Of a DNA stretch of 64,000 nucleotides, positions 1-8,503 are shown piece by piece. Position 1 is the first letter of the stretch. Each line of letters starts with the position of its first letter. The position numbers were made by a program, and so were the translations under genes. The DNA is from Flavobacterium kayseriense (lineage in GTDB: Bacteria; Bacteroidota; Bacteroidia; Flavobacteriales; Flavobacteriaceae), in the NCBI RefSeq assembly GCF_014305095.1, contig NZ_JACRUI010000002.1:62001-126000 (forward strand), read 5' to 3'. A model generated the notes under the pieces. That model was not told where the DNA came from. It ran no database searches and saw only the letters and a program-made list of their open reading frames with translations.

Positions 1-2
1 CC

Positions 3-872
3 GTTTACATGATGCGCAGCGTAACTATAGACGAACTTGCTGGATTTCGTGAGGCTTTGCTAGAGTTATGTATTCGTGTCGATTTATCTGGTTACAACAC
101 CATTGACTTATGTGGAACTGGTGGTGACGGTAAGGACACTTTTAATATTTCGACCCTAGCATCATTTGTAGCCGCTGGAGCAGGAATAAAAGTTGCAAAA
201 CATGGTAATTATGGGGTATCATCAATATCTGGTTCTAGTAACGTGATGGAAAAGCTAGGGATCAAGTTCAGTAACGACAATGATTTTTTAGAAAAATCGA
301 TGGATAAAGCAGGAATAGCAATCCTGCATGCACCTCTGTTTCATCCTGCCATGAAAAATGTAGGACCAATTAGAAAAGAGCTTGCTGTAAAAACTTTTTT
401 TAACATGTTAGGCCCTATGGTCAATCCGTCGTTTCCACAAAACCAATTAGTTGGTGTTTTCAATCTAGAATTAGCTCGTATGTACGCCTACTTATATCAG
501 GACACAACAACAAATTATACAATTTTACACTCCTTGGATGGTTACGACGAAGTATCACTCACCTGCCCTACTAGAATTATTACTCCTAAAATGGAAGGCA
601 TGCTAAACCCTGAAAACTTTGGTGTAAAACTATTAAAGCAAAACGAAATTGAGGGCGGAACTACCATTGAAGAGTCGGCACAATTATTCACTACTATTAT
701 CTCTGGTAAAGGAACTGAAGCGCAAAATAGCGTCGTATGTGCTAACGCAGGTATGGCGATCGCAACTGTAAATGGCTGTTCACCTATAGAAGGATTTGAA
801 TTAGCACATGAAAGTTTATTGTCCGGAAAAGGATTAAAAACTTTGCAAATAGTTCAAGCTTTGAGTAAATAA
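3..872 (+). CDS. trpD: Anthranilate phosphoribosyltransferase (5'-truncated by window edge)
   Basis: Transfers the phosphoribosyl group from PRPP to anthranilate, the second step of tryptophan synthesis from chorismate. The reading frame is open to the window start, so the N-terminal helices are missing; the first ATG at position 9 is internal. Counting from that ATG, the glycine-rich PRPP/Mg loop GTGGDGKDTFNIST lies at about residues 36-49 and the KHGNYGVSS segment at about 64-72, both diagnostic of the family. About 287 residues are visible against a usual 330-345, which fits a small truncation. It is the first visible gene of a co-directional trp cluster, with trpC starting 39 bp downstream. 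The identity is secure; the true start lies outside the window. Confidence 0.97.
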   Translation, partial: VYMMRSVTIDELAGFREALLELCIRVDLSGYNTIDLCGTGGDGKDTFNISTLASFVAAGAGIKVAKHGNYGVSSISGSSNVMEKLGIKFSNDNDFLEKSMDKAGIAILHAPLFHPAMKNVGPIRKELAVKTFFNMLGPMVNPSFPQNQLVGVFNLELARMYAYLYQDTTTNYTILHSLDGYDEVSLTCPTRIITPKMEGMLNPENFGVKLLKQNEIEGGTTIEESAQLFTTIISGKGTEAQNSVVCANAGMAIATVNGCSPIEGFELAHESLLSGKGLKTLQIVQALSK

Positions 873-911
873 AAAAATAAAGAGATCAATTTCACTATTT
901 AAACCAAAAAA

Positions 912-1691
912 ATGAATATTCTAGATAAAATTATATTTGATAAAAAAAGAGAAGTCATTCTTAAAAAGTCCATAATTCCCGTTTCACAATTAGAGGCTTC
1001 TGTTTTTTTTGAGAAAGAAACAATTTCATTAAGTACCAATTTAAAAAACAGTAGTACTGGAATTATTGCTGAGCACAAAAGACGTTCTCCTTCTAAAGCA
1101 GAAATCAATTACGGTTTCACTGTTGAAGAGGTTGTAAAAGGATACGAATTAGCAGGTGCTTGCGGTATTTCTGTCTTAACAGATGGTAAATATTTTGGCG
1201 GTTCACTAGACGATTTACTATTGGCAAGAGCCGCTGTAAATATTCCGCTATTACGAAAAGAATTTATTGTAGATGAATACCAAATTCTAGAAGCAAAAGC
1301 GCATGGAGCTGATTTAATATTACTGATCGCTGCTGTTTTAACTCGAGAAGAAATTAAATCTTTGTCTCAATTTGCTAAAAACTTAGATCTTGAAGTATTA
1401 TTAGAGGTTCACAATCTAGAAGAACTAGAAAAATCGGTTATGCCCACCTTAGATATGATTGGCGTAAACAATAGAAACTTAAAAACGTTTGAGGTTAGTT
1501 TAGATTTCAGTAAGAAATTGGCTAGTCAAATTCCTACTGATTTCGTGAAGGTTTCAGAAAGTGGCATCAGCTCGATTGAAGCAATTAATGAGCTAAAACC
1601 ATACGGTTATAAAGGGTTTCTGATAGGTGAGAATTTCATGAAAACAGATAATGCTGGAAAAGCAGCTACCGATTTTATTTCACAGCTATAA
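912..1691 (+). CDS. trpC: Indole-3-glycerol phosphate synthase
   Basis: Closes the ring of 1-(o-carboxyphenylamino)-1-deoxyribulose 5-phosphate to indole-3-glycerol phosphate. The 259 residues match the stand-alone TrpC length, so it is not fused to TrpF as in enterobacteria. Visible TIM-barrel signatures are EHKRRSPSKAEI near residues 54-65 (catalytic Lys and phosphate-binding SPS), LLRKEFIVDEYQ, the GVNNRNLKTF strand and the terminal SESGIS phosphate loop. It lies 39 bp after trpD and 38 bp before trpF in the same operon. The ATG is preceded by A-rich sequence without a Shine-Dalgarno, as expected in this phylum. Confidence 0.97.
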   Translation: MNILDKIIFDKKREVILKKSIIPVSQLEASVFFEKETISLSTNLKNSSTGIIAEHKRRSPSKAEINYGFTVEEVVKGYELAGACGISVLTDGKYFGGSLDDLLLARAAVNIPLLRKEFIVDEYQILEAKAHGADLILLIAAVLTREEIKSLSQFAKNLDLEVLLEVHNLEELEKSVMPTLDMIGVNNRNLKTFEVSLDFSKKLASQIPTDFVKVSESGISSIEAINELKPYGYKGFLIGENFMKTDNAGKAATDFISQL

Positions 1692-1729
1692 ATGCAAACG
1701 AAAGGCAATAAAAATTAAAACCCAGTATT

Positions 1730-2365
1730 ATGAAACTCAAAATTTGTGGCATGAAGTATCCTGAAAATATTCTCGAAGTAGCATCGCTACAACCAGACTA
1801 CATGGGATTTATATTTTGGGAAAAATCGTCTCGATATTTTGATGGGCAAATTCCAGATTTACCAAAATCAATAAAAAAAACAGGTGTTTTTGTTAATGAA
1901 TCGCTTGCGATTATTATTGAAAAAATAATTAAAAATAATTTACAAGCAGTACAGCTACATGGTAAAGAATCTGAAGATTTTTGCTTAAATTTGAAGAGTG
2001 AATTCAAGCTTAAAAACCTAAACGCAATTGAGATTATAAAAGTGTTTTCGATGGCTGATGATTTTGATTTTGAGCTCTTAAAGCCCTTTGAAAGTTTATG
2101 TGATTATTTCCTTTTTGATACCAAAGGAAAATTACCCGGCGGTAACGGAACCACATTCGATTGGAATGTTTTAGAGAACTATCCTTCATCGAAACCCTTC
2201 TTTTTAAGTGGCGGTATTGGACTTGAAGAAACAGCAGCAGTGCATGCAATTACAAAAACAAATTTACCCGTTTATGCCATCGATGTGAACAGTAAATTTG
2301 AAATAGAACCAGGATTAAAAAATACAGAGTTACTGAGAGAGTTTCAACATAATTTGGCACTCTAA
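1730..2365 (+). CDS. trpF: Phosphoribosylanthranilate isomerase
   Basis: Performs the Amadori rearrangement of N-(5-phosphoribosyl)anthranilate that supplies the TrpC substrate. The N-terminus MKLKICGM carries the catalytic Cys6. The catalytic Asp lies in the FDTKGKLPGGNGTTFDW stretch near residue 130, and the phosphate loop is FLSGGIG. The 211 residues are typical of a monofunctional TrpF. It sits between trpC and trpB (18 bp to trpB), consistent with one polycistronic trp transcript. Confidence 0.97.
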   Translation: MKLKICGMKYPENILEVASLQPDYMGFIFWEKSSRYFDGQIPDLPKSIKKTGVFVNESLAIIIEKIIKNNLQAVQLHGKESEDFCLNLKSEFKLKNLNAIEIIKVFSMADDFDFELLKPFESLCDYFLFDTKGKLPGGNGTTFDWNVLENYPSSKPFFLSGGIGLEETAAVHAITKTNLPVYAIDVNSKFEIEPGLKNTELLREFQHNLAL

Positions 2366-2383
2366 CCTTAAATTAACAAAAAA

Positions 2384-3565
2384 ATGTCATACAACGTAGA
2401 CGAAAAAGGCTATTACGGAGAATTTGGCGGAGCCTATATTCCTGAAATGTTATACCCAAATGTTGAAGAATTACGCCAAAAATATTTAAAAATCACTGCT
2501 GAACCTGATTTTAAGGCTCAGTTTGATCAACTGCTAAAAGATTATGTGGGACGACCTAGCCCACTCTATTTCGCAACCCGTTTATCACAAAAATACAATA
2601 CAAAAATCTATCTTAAAAGAGAGGATTTGAATCATACGGGCGCACACAAAATTAACAATACAATTGGTCAAATATTAGTAGCTCAAAAATTAGGAAAAAA
2701 ACGAATTATTGCTGAGACTGGAGCAGGACAACACGGTGTGGCTACTGCAACAGTATGTGCTTTGATGGGATTAGAATGTATTATTTACATGGGCGAAGTA
2801 GATATCGCTCGACAAGCACCAAATGTAGCTAGAATGAAAATGTTAGGTGCCGAAGTGCGTCCAGCAAAATCGGGTTCAAAAACACTTAAGGATGCCACTA
2901 ACGAAGCGATTCGTGACTGGATCAACAATCCTGTTGATACGCATTACATCATTGGTTCAGCCATTGGTCCGCATCCTTATCCTGATATGGTTACTCGTTT
3001 TCAATCTGTGATATCCGAGGAAATAAAATGGCAGTTAAAAGAAAAAGAAGGTCGTGAAAATCCTGATTACGTAATTGCTTGTATAGGTGGTGGTAGTAAT
3101 GCCGCAGGAACATTTTATCACTTTTTGCATGAGCCTGAAGTAGGCATCATTGCTGTTGAGGCAGCTGGAAAAGGAGTTAATAGTGGCCAAAGTGCAGCTA
3201 CAAGTAAACTAGGAAAAGTAGGTGTTATTCATGGTTGTAAAACCTTACTGATGCAAACTCCTGATGGTCAAATTACAGAGCCATACTCAATCTCAGCTGG
3301 ACTTGATTATCCCGGTGTAGGTCCCATGCATGCACACCTAGCAACAACAGGTCGTGCAGAGTTTTTCTCAGTGACTGATAATGATGCGATGCAAGCAGGA
3401 CTTGATTTATCTCAGCTTGAAGGCATTATTCCAGCGATAGAAACTTCACATGCGCTAGCAGTTTTGAATGATAAAAAATTTAAACCAGACGATATCGTAG
3501 TCATCAGTTTATCTGGTCGCGGAGACAAAGATTTGAGTACCTATATTGATTATTTTAAATTATAG
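2384..3565 (+). CDS. trpB: Tryptophan synthase beta chain
   Basis: PLP-dependent beta subunit that condenses indole with serine to tryptophan. The pyridoxal-phosphate lysine is Lys89 in the NHTGAHKINN motif. The phosphate-binding glycine loop appears as CIGGGSNAAG. The 393 residues match TrpB1, the form that pairs with TrpA. A 179-bp gap holding a structured repeat, then a gamma-glutamylcyclotransferase-like gene, separate it from trpA, so the usual trpB-trpA adjacency is interrupted. Confidence 0.98.
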   Translation: MSYNVDEKGYYGEFGGAYIPEMLYPNVEELRQKYLKITAEPDFKAQFDQLLKDYVGRPSPLYFATRLSQKYNTKIYLKREDLNHTGAHKINNTIGQILVAQKLGKKRIIAETGAGQHGVATATVCALMGLECIIYMGEVDIARQAPNVARMKMLGAEVRPAKSGSKTLKDATNEAIRDWINNPVDTHYIIGSAIGPHPYPDMVTRFQSVISEEIKWQLKEKEGRENPDYVIACIGGGSNAAGTFYHFLHEPEVGIIAVEAAGKGVNSGQSAATSKLGKVGVIHGCKTLLMQTPDGQITEPYSISAGLDYPGVGPMHAHLATTGRAEFFSVTDNDAMQAGLDLSQLEGIIPAIETSHALAVLNDKKFKPDDIVVISLSGRGDKDLSTYIDYFKL

Positions 3566-3591
3566 AGTACCTTGCATCTGAATATATTTCA

Positions 3592-3712
3592 GGGCGTTAC
3601 CCGCAAAAAAAGCGGGTCGGGCTGTACGCTAAATTCCCTATTTGTAAAAACTTTGGCTTAGAAAAAGCCTCCGTTCTCACAAATTGGGAGATACCGCTAC
3701 CATCCCTAACGC
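3592..3712 (+). repeat. Structured intergenic repeat, long form, copy 1
   Basis: Starts GGGCGTTACCC and ends CCCTAACGC. The ends pair (GCGTTA at 3594-3599 with TAACGC at 3707-3712). Inside are a short hairpin ACCCGC/GCGGGT (3599-3616) and a long arm (ATTTGT with ACAAAT, CCC with GGG) capped by a GGCTT/AAGCC hairpin. The core GTCGGGCTGTACGC between the arms is shared with the other copies at 19533, 23127, 33709 and, decayed, 36646. It lies inside the trp operon between trpB and the next gene. I do not know a published name. Strand is given only as the orientation in which the copies read alike. Confidence 0.8.
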
Positions 3713-3744
3713 AAACAAAAAAATAACGTTTCAAAAATAGAAAA

Positions 3745-4065
3745 ATGGCTAAATTATTTGCTTACGGAACTTTGAAAGATAAAGACATTCAAGAGAACAT
3801 CTTCGGTCGCAGTCTTACAGGTACTCCAGAAAATTTACTTGGTTATAGTGTACATACGATACAAATTGAGGAAGAATTTGGTGTTGAAACCTATCCAATC
3901 ATTACACCCACAAACGATGCTTCAGACCGTATCGAAGGGATTGTTTATGACCTTTCTCAAAAGGAATTAGAACTCGCTGACACTTATGAAGGCAAGTATT
4001 ATCGACGTATTGAAGTACTATTGCAATCAAAAGAAAAGGTTTGGGTTTTTAGTGCCGTAAACTAA
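3745..4065 (+). CDS. Gamma-glutamylcyclotransferase-like protein (AIG2/GGCT fold)
   Basis: A 106-residue protein beginning MAKLFAYGTLKD; the F-x-YGTL motif forms the substrate pocket of the GGCT/AIG2 fold. The family contains cyclotransferases acting on gamma-glutamyl peptides or amines. The acidic catalytic residue could be a glutamate in the central IEGIVYDLSQKELELAD region, but the substrate cannot be read from sequence. It lies between trpB and trpA on the same strand (39 bp before trpA) and has no evident link to tryptophan synthesis. With the repeat directly upstream it looks like an insertion into the operon that kept co-directionality. Confidence 0.82.
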   Translation: MAKLFAYGTLKDKDIQENIFGRSLTGTPENLLGYSVHTIQIEEEFGVETYPIITPTNDASDRIEGIVYDLSQKELELADTYEGKYYRRIEVLLQSKEKVWVFSAVN

Positions 4066-4103
4066 TCCTAAGTAATAAAAGACTTTTTCAATAAAATAGA
4101 ACA

Positions 4104-4865
4104 ATGAATAGAATAGAACAAAAACTCAAAGAAAATAAAAAAATACTTTCCATCTACTTCTCTGCTGGATATCCTAATTTAAATGATACCGTACAAATCA
4201 TTCAAGACTTAGAGAAAAACGGAGTAGATATGATCGAAATAGGACTACCTTTTAGTGATCCATTAGCTGATGGACCAACAATTCAAGAAAGTTCTACTAC
4301 AGCTTTACATAATGGAATGACTACTCAAACCTTGTTTGATCAACTAAGCAGCATTCGCGAAAGCGTAAAAATACCCTTAATCATCATGGGTTATTTTAAT
4401 CCCATGTTACAATACGGTATCGAAGCTTTTTGTAAAAAATGTGCCGAAATTGGTATTGACGGTTTAATTATTCCTGATCTTCCCGTTGATGTATACGCAG
4501 AAAAGTATAAGCCTACATTTGAAAAATATGGTTTGATCAATGTGTTTTTAATCACACCACAAACTTCTGATGAACGCATACACTTTATAGACAGCGTATC
4601 AAATGGCTTTATTTACATGGTAAGCTCTGCAAGTGTTACAGGCTCTCAAACGGGTTTTGGAGATACACAAGCTGATTACTTTAAGCGAATCGCTAATATG
4701 AATTTGAAAAATCCACAAGTGATTGGATTTGGAATCAACAATGCAGAGACTTTCAACCAAGCAACTCAATATGCAAAAGGTGCGATTATAGGAAGTGCTT
4801 TTATACAAGACTTAACTAAAAATGGCACTGCTAAAATCAGTGAATTTGTAAAGGCGATTCGATAA
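4104..4865 (+). CDS. trpA: Tryptophan synthase alpha chain
   Basis: Cleaves indole-3-glycerol phosphate to indole and glyceraldehyde 3-phosphate. Catalytic Glu45 and Asp56 lie in VDMIEIGLPFSDPLADGP (Glu49 and Asp60 in the enteric enzyme). The C-terminal phosphate-binding region IGFGIN...GAIIGSAF is present. The 253 residues are normal. It is the last gene of the trp cluster, followed within 25 bp by a hairpin terminator. Confidence 0.97.
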   Translation: MNRIEQKLKENKKILSIYFSAGYPNLNDTVQIIQDLEKNGVDMIEIGLPFSDPLADGPTIQESSTTALHNGMTTQTLFDQLSSIRESVKIPLIIMGYFNPMLQYGIEAFCKKCAEIGIDGLIIPDLPVDVYAEKYKPTFEKYGLINVFLITPQTSDERIHFIDSVSNGFIYMVSSASVTGSQTGFGDTQADYFKRIANMNLKNPQVIGFGINNAETFNQATQYAKGAIIGSAFIQDLTKNGTAKISEFVKAIR

Positions 4866-4889
4866 GTATCCTTTACAACCCTAATAACA

Positions 4890-4936
4890 AACAGCGTTTT
4901 GACTCTTTTTGCAAAGTGACAAAATGCTGTTTTTAT
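4890..4936 (+). terminator. Terminator after trpA
   Basis: AACAGCGTTTTG pairs with CAAAATGCTGTT around an 18-nt loop, followed by a T-rich tail. It lies just after the trpA stop and marks the end of the trp operon. Confidence 0.75.
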
Positions 4937-4985
4937 TTAGAAAGAAGCTTTAGAATGGAGTTTAGTGACTTCTTTCGACTTTATT

Positions 4986-6773
4986 TTAAAGGTAAAGCAT
5001 AGGTAGTAAAAATGAAGCAACAATTAATAACACTAATGACAACACACTACCAATTATTAAAAAGTGTTTGAATTTATAAATTCCTAAACCATAAATAATA
5101 GCATTGGTTTGATATCCCATAGGAGTGTAAAAACTAAAGTTAGCTCCAAACATTACGGCATAAAGTAATGGCTTAGGATTCAGACTTAATTTAGCAGCAA
5201 CCGCTATTACGATAGGTGCAACAATAATGGCAGTAGCGTTATTAGACACAAAACCACTCATAAGCATGGTAAAAGCAAAAATAATAGTAATAGTCACTGA
5301 GGCTGGAACTGATTTTAATACCGTGAATAATTGGTTGGCAATAAATACATCAGTACCTGTGTTTTTCATAGCGATACCAAGCGGAATCATTCCTGCTAGT
5401 AAAAATATAACTTGCCAGTTAATTCCCTTGTAAGCATCATTTAATTGAATACAGCCTGTAAACAAACACAAAGCAACTCCAAACAAACAACTTTTAAGTA
5501 TTGAAAAAGTATTAGTAGCTGCTAAAACGATAACTAAAATTATGGCTAGGAACGAAATTAGTTTTTTATATGTGGGAATATAAGGTTCTGTAATCACCGT
5601 ATTCGCAAACAGTAAATTACTATCATTTGCTATTTTTTTTATCTCACTTAGATCACCCGATAATAAAACTCTATTTCCAGGATTCATAAATTTTTTCGAA
5701 AAAATCTTTTTAAAATAATTATTACTTTTAGAATATTTAGAGTCACTACTTACCCCTTTTACATAAATATTATTGGGCAACGTCATATTAAATTCCTCCA
5801 AAGACATATTGATAAAGCGAGAGTTAGGTAAGATAATCACCTCATGGTATTCGTTACTAAAATTTTCTTCTATAGCATCATGATCAACTCCCAAGATATT
5901 CAACCCTAAACTCTCTGTTTTAGCAGTCAAATCTTCTAAGGTAAGGTCTAACCACAAAACATCGCCCTCCTCTAAAACCTCAGTTTTAATATTATTCTTT
6001 AAATGTTTTTTACCTCTTTGGATTTTGATTAAACGAATATCATTTTCATTCCAAATTTCGGTTTCACCAGCTTGTTTACCAATTAATTTAGAGTTCTCTT
6101 TAATTTTGACCGCTGTAATATATCCAAACTTTTGATGCACATTAATATCTTTCTGAGCTGCAGATCGTGGCAAAAACTTTTTTGCTAAGAAATAAATAAT
6201 AGGAATAGAGATAAGCAGAAATACAATACCTGCTGTGGAAAATTCAAAAAAGCTAAAGCGACCAACACCACTCTTTCTCGAAATATCTGAAACAATTAAA
6301 TTAGTACTTGTCCCCATCAATGTACAACTTCCTCCCAAAATTCCAGCAAATGAAATAGGTAGTAATACTCTAGAGCGATCAATTTTACCCATTTTGTCGA
6401 GTTCATTGACTAATTTAATAAAGATAATTACAACAGCCGTAGTAGCTATAAAGGAGGAAAAAAAGGCGACACTAATCATTAAAAAAGGTAAAAATACCCA
6501 AATTGGAAGTTTGATTATAGGAATCATTTTTTGTGCCACCCAAGACACTACACCATTTTTCTCTAAACTTATGGCGATAATCATTAAACACAAAATAGTA
6601 AGGACCGCATTATCTGAGAATCCAGATACAGCCTCCTCTGGACTGACAAGACTAAAAAGTAAAAGACTCGTCAATATAAAAAATGCGGTTTTGTCTACAG
6701 TGAATTTTTCACTGACAAATAATAAGAAGGCGATTCCTAAAATCCCTAATACAATGGCTATTTCAACATTCAT
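4986..6773 (-). CDS. SLC13/DASS-family permease with internal RCK_C domains
   Basis: A 595-residue inner-membrane transporter. The N-terminal half has about five membrane segments and ends in the substrate/Na motif GTSTNLIVS. A soluble centre (about residues 205-375) has two RCK_C (TrkA_C)-like modules, and the C-terminal half carries the second motif SNNATAIIVAP. This is the layout of bacterial SLC13-type permeases that carry anions such as sulfate or dicarboxylates; the substrate cannot be assigned here. It is convergent with trpA and transcribed alone. The ATG at 6773 is directly followed by a hydrophobic segment, which supports this start. Confidence 0.9.
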   Translation of the reverse strand: MNVEIAIVLGILGIAFLLFVSEKFTVDKTAFFILTSLLLFSLVSPEEAVSGFSDNAVLTILCLMIIAISLEKNGVVSWVAQKMIPIIKLPIWVFLPFLMISVAFFSSFIATTAVVIIFIKLVNELDKMGKIDRSRVLLPISFAGILGGSCTLMGTSTNLIVSDISRKSGVGRFSFFEFSTAGIVFLLISIPIIYFLAKKFLPRSAAQKDINVHQKFGYITAVKIKENSKLIGKQAGETEIWNENDIRLIKIQRGKKHLKNNIKTEVLEEGDVLWLDLTLEDLTAKTESLGLNILGVDHDAIEENFSNEYHEVIILPNSRFINMSLEEFNMTLPNNIYVKGVSSDSKYSKSNNYFKKIFSKKFMNPGNRVLLSGDLSEIKKIANDSNLLFANTVITEPYIPTYKKLISFLAIILVIVLAATNTFSILKSCLFGVALCLFTGCIQLNDAYKGINWQVIFLLAGMIPLGIAMKNTGTDVFIANQLFTVLKSVPASVTITIIFAFTMLMSGFVSNNATAIIVAPIVIAVAAKLSLNPKPLLYAVMFGANFSFYTPMGYQTNAIIYGLGIYKFKHFLIIGSVLSLVLLIVASFLLPMLYL

Positions 6774-7002
6774 ATAGTACTTAATTAAAAAAACTAAATT
6801 AAAACATCACTAGTCAACTAAAGTTATACAATTGGCGAAAAATATTATGTTTTAACTTATATTAAATTCCTGGGAAATAAACTAATAATTGATTCACACT
6901 TGAATCTGCTTTCAAATTAAATGAAAATATTAGTTTTAAAATGAACACCTACTATCAATAAGCGATAGTTCTAATTAGCAGTAGACTAATATACAAAAGA
7001 AA
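6774..7002. other. Intergenic region, no gene seen
   Basis: AT-rich stretch between the SLC13 start and the DUF4494 terminator. A weak TAACTTTA resembling a -7 box lies upstream of the permease on the minus strand, but no clear -33 partner was found. No conserved repeat or open frame with coding character was seen. Confidence 0.5.
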
Positions 7003-7048
7003 AATTCGCAAGATTAAATTTCAATGGTAAAATTTAATCTTGCGAATT
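7003..7048 (-). terminator. Terminator of the DUF4494 gene
   Basis: A perfect 19-bp inverted repeat (7003-7021 with 7030-7048) with an 8-nt loop. On the minus strand it is followed by a T-rich run (the complement of 6996-7006). It lies about 30 bp beyond the stop of the minus-strand DUF4494 gene. Confidence 0.8.
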
Positions 7049-7079
7049 AACTAATTCTATAACAAAAAGTAAATGCTAT

Positions 7080-7628
7080 TTATACGGATGCTTCTTCAGA
7101 AACAAACTCCATGTGATCCTCTACTTCTGCAGCAACCTCCGGCTTAGAAGCTTTCAAAGCATTAAACTTCTCCAGTTGCTCTAATTTGTCTTCCTCTCCA
7201 CTAAAATAAGGAAAAACATCCATAATTGGTGACTCTGCAATAGCAGGAATGCTATAGTCTCCCATAGTTCCTTTCATGGTTTCAACCGTATTATCATAAG
7301 CTTCTTTAACATCATTTGCTTGAATTAGGAAATACATATTTGTTTTTCGTTCCTTGCCACTCTCTTCGTCATAAGCCAACAATGAAATTTTAGACTTAAA
7401 CCAACGATCAGCATTTTCAAAAGGGTGAATTTCAGCGTAATTAGCCACCTTAATAGTAGTGATTTTAAACTCTTCACTAGTATAAGCCGCCATTTCTTCA
7501 TTCATTCTACTTTCTGCTTCAGTATATGATAAAGCGTCAACTAAATAAGGTTCTGAAATAACTTTTTGATTTCCTGTTTCATCTGTTTTTCTATATTTTA
7601 CCTTGCATTCGTACCAAATTGCGCTCAT
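7080..7628 (-). CDS. DUF4494 family protein
   Basis: A 182-residue soluble protein of a family found almost only in Bacteroidota; function unknown. I chose the ATG at 7628 (MSAIWYECKVKYRKTDETG) because WYECKVKY at the N-terminus is the family hallmark; an upstream in-frame ATG at 7655 would add nine lysine-rich residues. The middle has alternating beta strands (ITTIKVANYAEIHPFE, WFKSKISLLAYDE). There is no signal peptide or membrane segment. It is monocistronic with its own terminator. Confidence 0.85.
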   Translation of the reverse strand: MSAIWYECKVKYRKTDETGNQKVISEPYLVDALSYTEAESRMNEEMAAYTSEEFKITTIKVANYAEIHPFENADRWFKSKISLLAYDEESGKERKTNMYFLIQANDVKEAYDNTVETMKGTMGDYSIPAIAESPIMDVFPYFSGEEDKLEQLEKFNALKASKPEVAAEVEDHMEFVSEEASV

Positions 7629-7816
7629 AAGTTTTATTTTTTTATCGGAAGCCAAAGATAGATTTTAGAATAAAAAAACAACTAAATTTCTTAAATAGAT
7701 ATTCACAATTTTAAAATAGTAACAAGTACATAATAGCGTTTTAGTAATTAGAGAATAACAAACAGAAAAAGTAAAACTTAGATTTTATTTATGTTAATTT
7801 TATGTTAATTAAAAAT

Positions 7817-7853
7817 TAAACAAACGTTTAATTTAAACAATCGTTTAATTTTG
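7817..7853 (+). promoter_or_regulatory. Promoter with two tandem TetR-type operators
   Basis: Two 14-bp palindromes of form TAAAC-N4-GTTTA lie at 7817-7830 and 7834-7847, 17 bp centre to centre. The second overlaps the -7 element TAATTTTG (7846-7853) of a Bacteroidota-type promoter. The next gene, 17 bp on, encodes a TetR repressor. Binding here would block the promoter and so autoregulate tetR and the efflux genes. The repressor-site pairing is inferred from position and symmetry. Confidence 0.75.
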
Positions 7854-7870
7854 TAGGATAAATTATTCCA

Positions 7871-8503
7871 ATGTTAATTGAATCTCTTTTTACCGATAAA
7901 CAAATCCATATTTTACAAGTAGCCGAATCCCTTTTTGCTGAAAAAGGATTTGACGCTACCTCCATTCGAAATATTGCTAAGGAGGCCAAAATAAATATCG
8001 CGATGGTTTCGTACTATTTTGGATCCAAGGAACGAATGCTAGAATCTTTGATTATTCATCGAGCGACTGATTTAAAGTTGCAATTAGATACGCTAAGACT
8101 TGAAAATCTAGATCCCTTAGAAAAAATCAACAAGTTGATTGAGCTATACATCACTAAAATTCATTGTAATAGTGAAATTTATAAAATAGTCCACTTCGAA
8201 TTCTCTTCTAAAAAGAGAGAAATCAATATGGACGCTTTTGTTGAAATAAAAAAGGGGAATTTAAAAACACTAGAATTAATCATTGAACAAGGACAAGAAC
8301 AAGGGATCTTTAGAGGAGATATTATTATTCCCTTAATTACGCCCACCATTCTTGGAACTTATTTCCATTTTCAAACAAACAAGCCTTTCTTCGAGAATTT
8401 ACTAAATCTAAACACCAAGGAAAGCTACGAAGACTATATTAAAACAACGCTTATAAAGCACATTCAACAAACCATAAAAGCCCTTCTTATTTATGAAAGT
8501 TAG
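7871..8503 (+). CDS. TetR/AcrR family repressor of the efflux operon
   Basis: A 210-residue repressor. The N-terminal helix-turn-helix (about residues 10-55: AESLFAEKGFDATSIRNIAKEAKINIAMVSYYFGSKERM) is classic TetR, followed by an all-helical ligand-binding half that resembles no specific named regulator. It is the first gene of the operon and overlaps the start of the TolC-like gene by 11 bp, implying translational coupling. Tandem palindromes sit directly upstream, so it most likely represses itself and the pump until a toxic ligand binds. Confidence 0.93.
   Translation: MLIESLFTDKQIHILQVAESLFAEKGFDATSIRNIAKEAKINIAMVSYYFGSKERMLESLIIHRATDLKLQLDTLRLENLDPLEKINKLIELYITKIHCNSEIYKIVHFEFSSKKREINMDAFVEIKKGNLKTLELIIEQGQEQGIFRGDIIIPLITPTILGTYFHFQTNKPFFENLLNLNTKESYEDYIKTTLIKHIQQTIKALLIYES

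Noticed and set aside
6235..6777. 180-codon frame antisense to the SLC13 permease
   Set aside because: It is the mirror of a strongly coding transporter gene; composition follows from the opposite strand.
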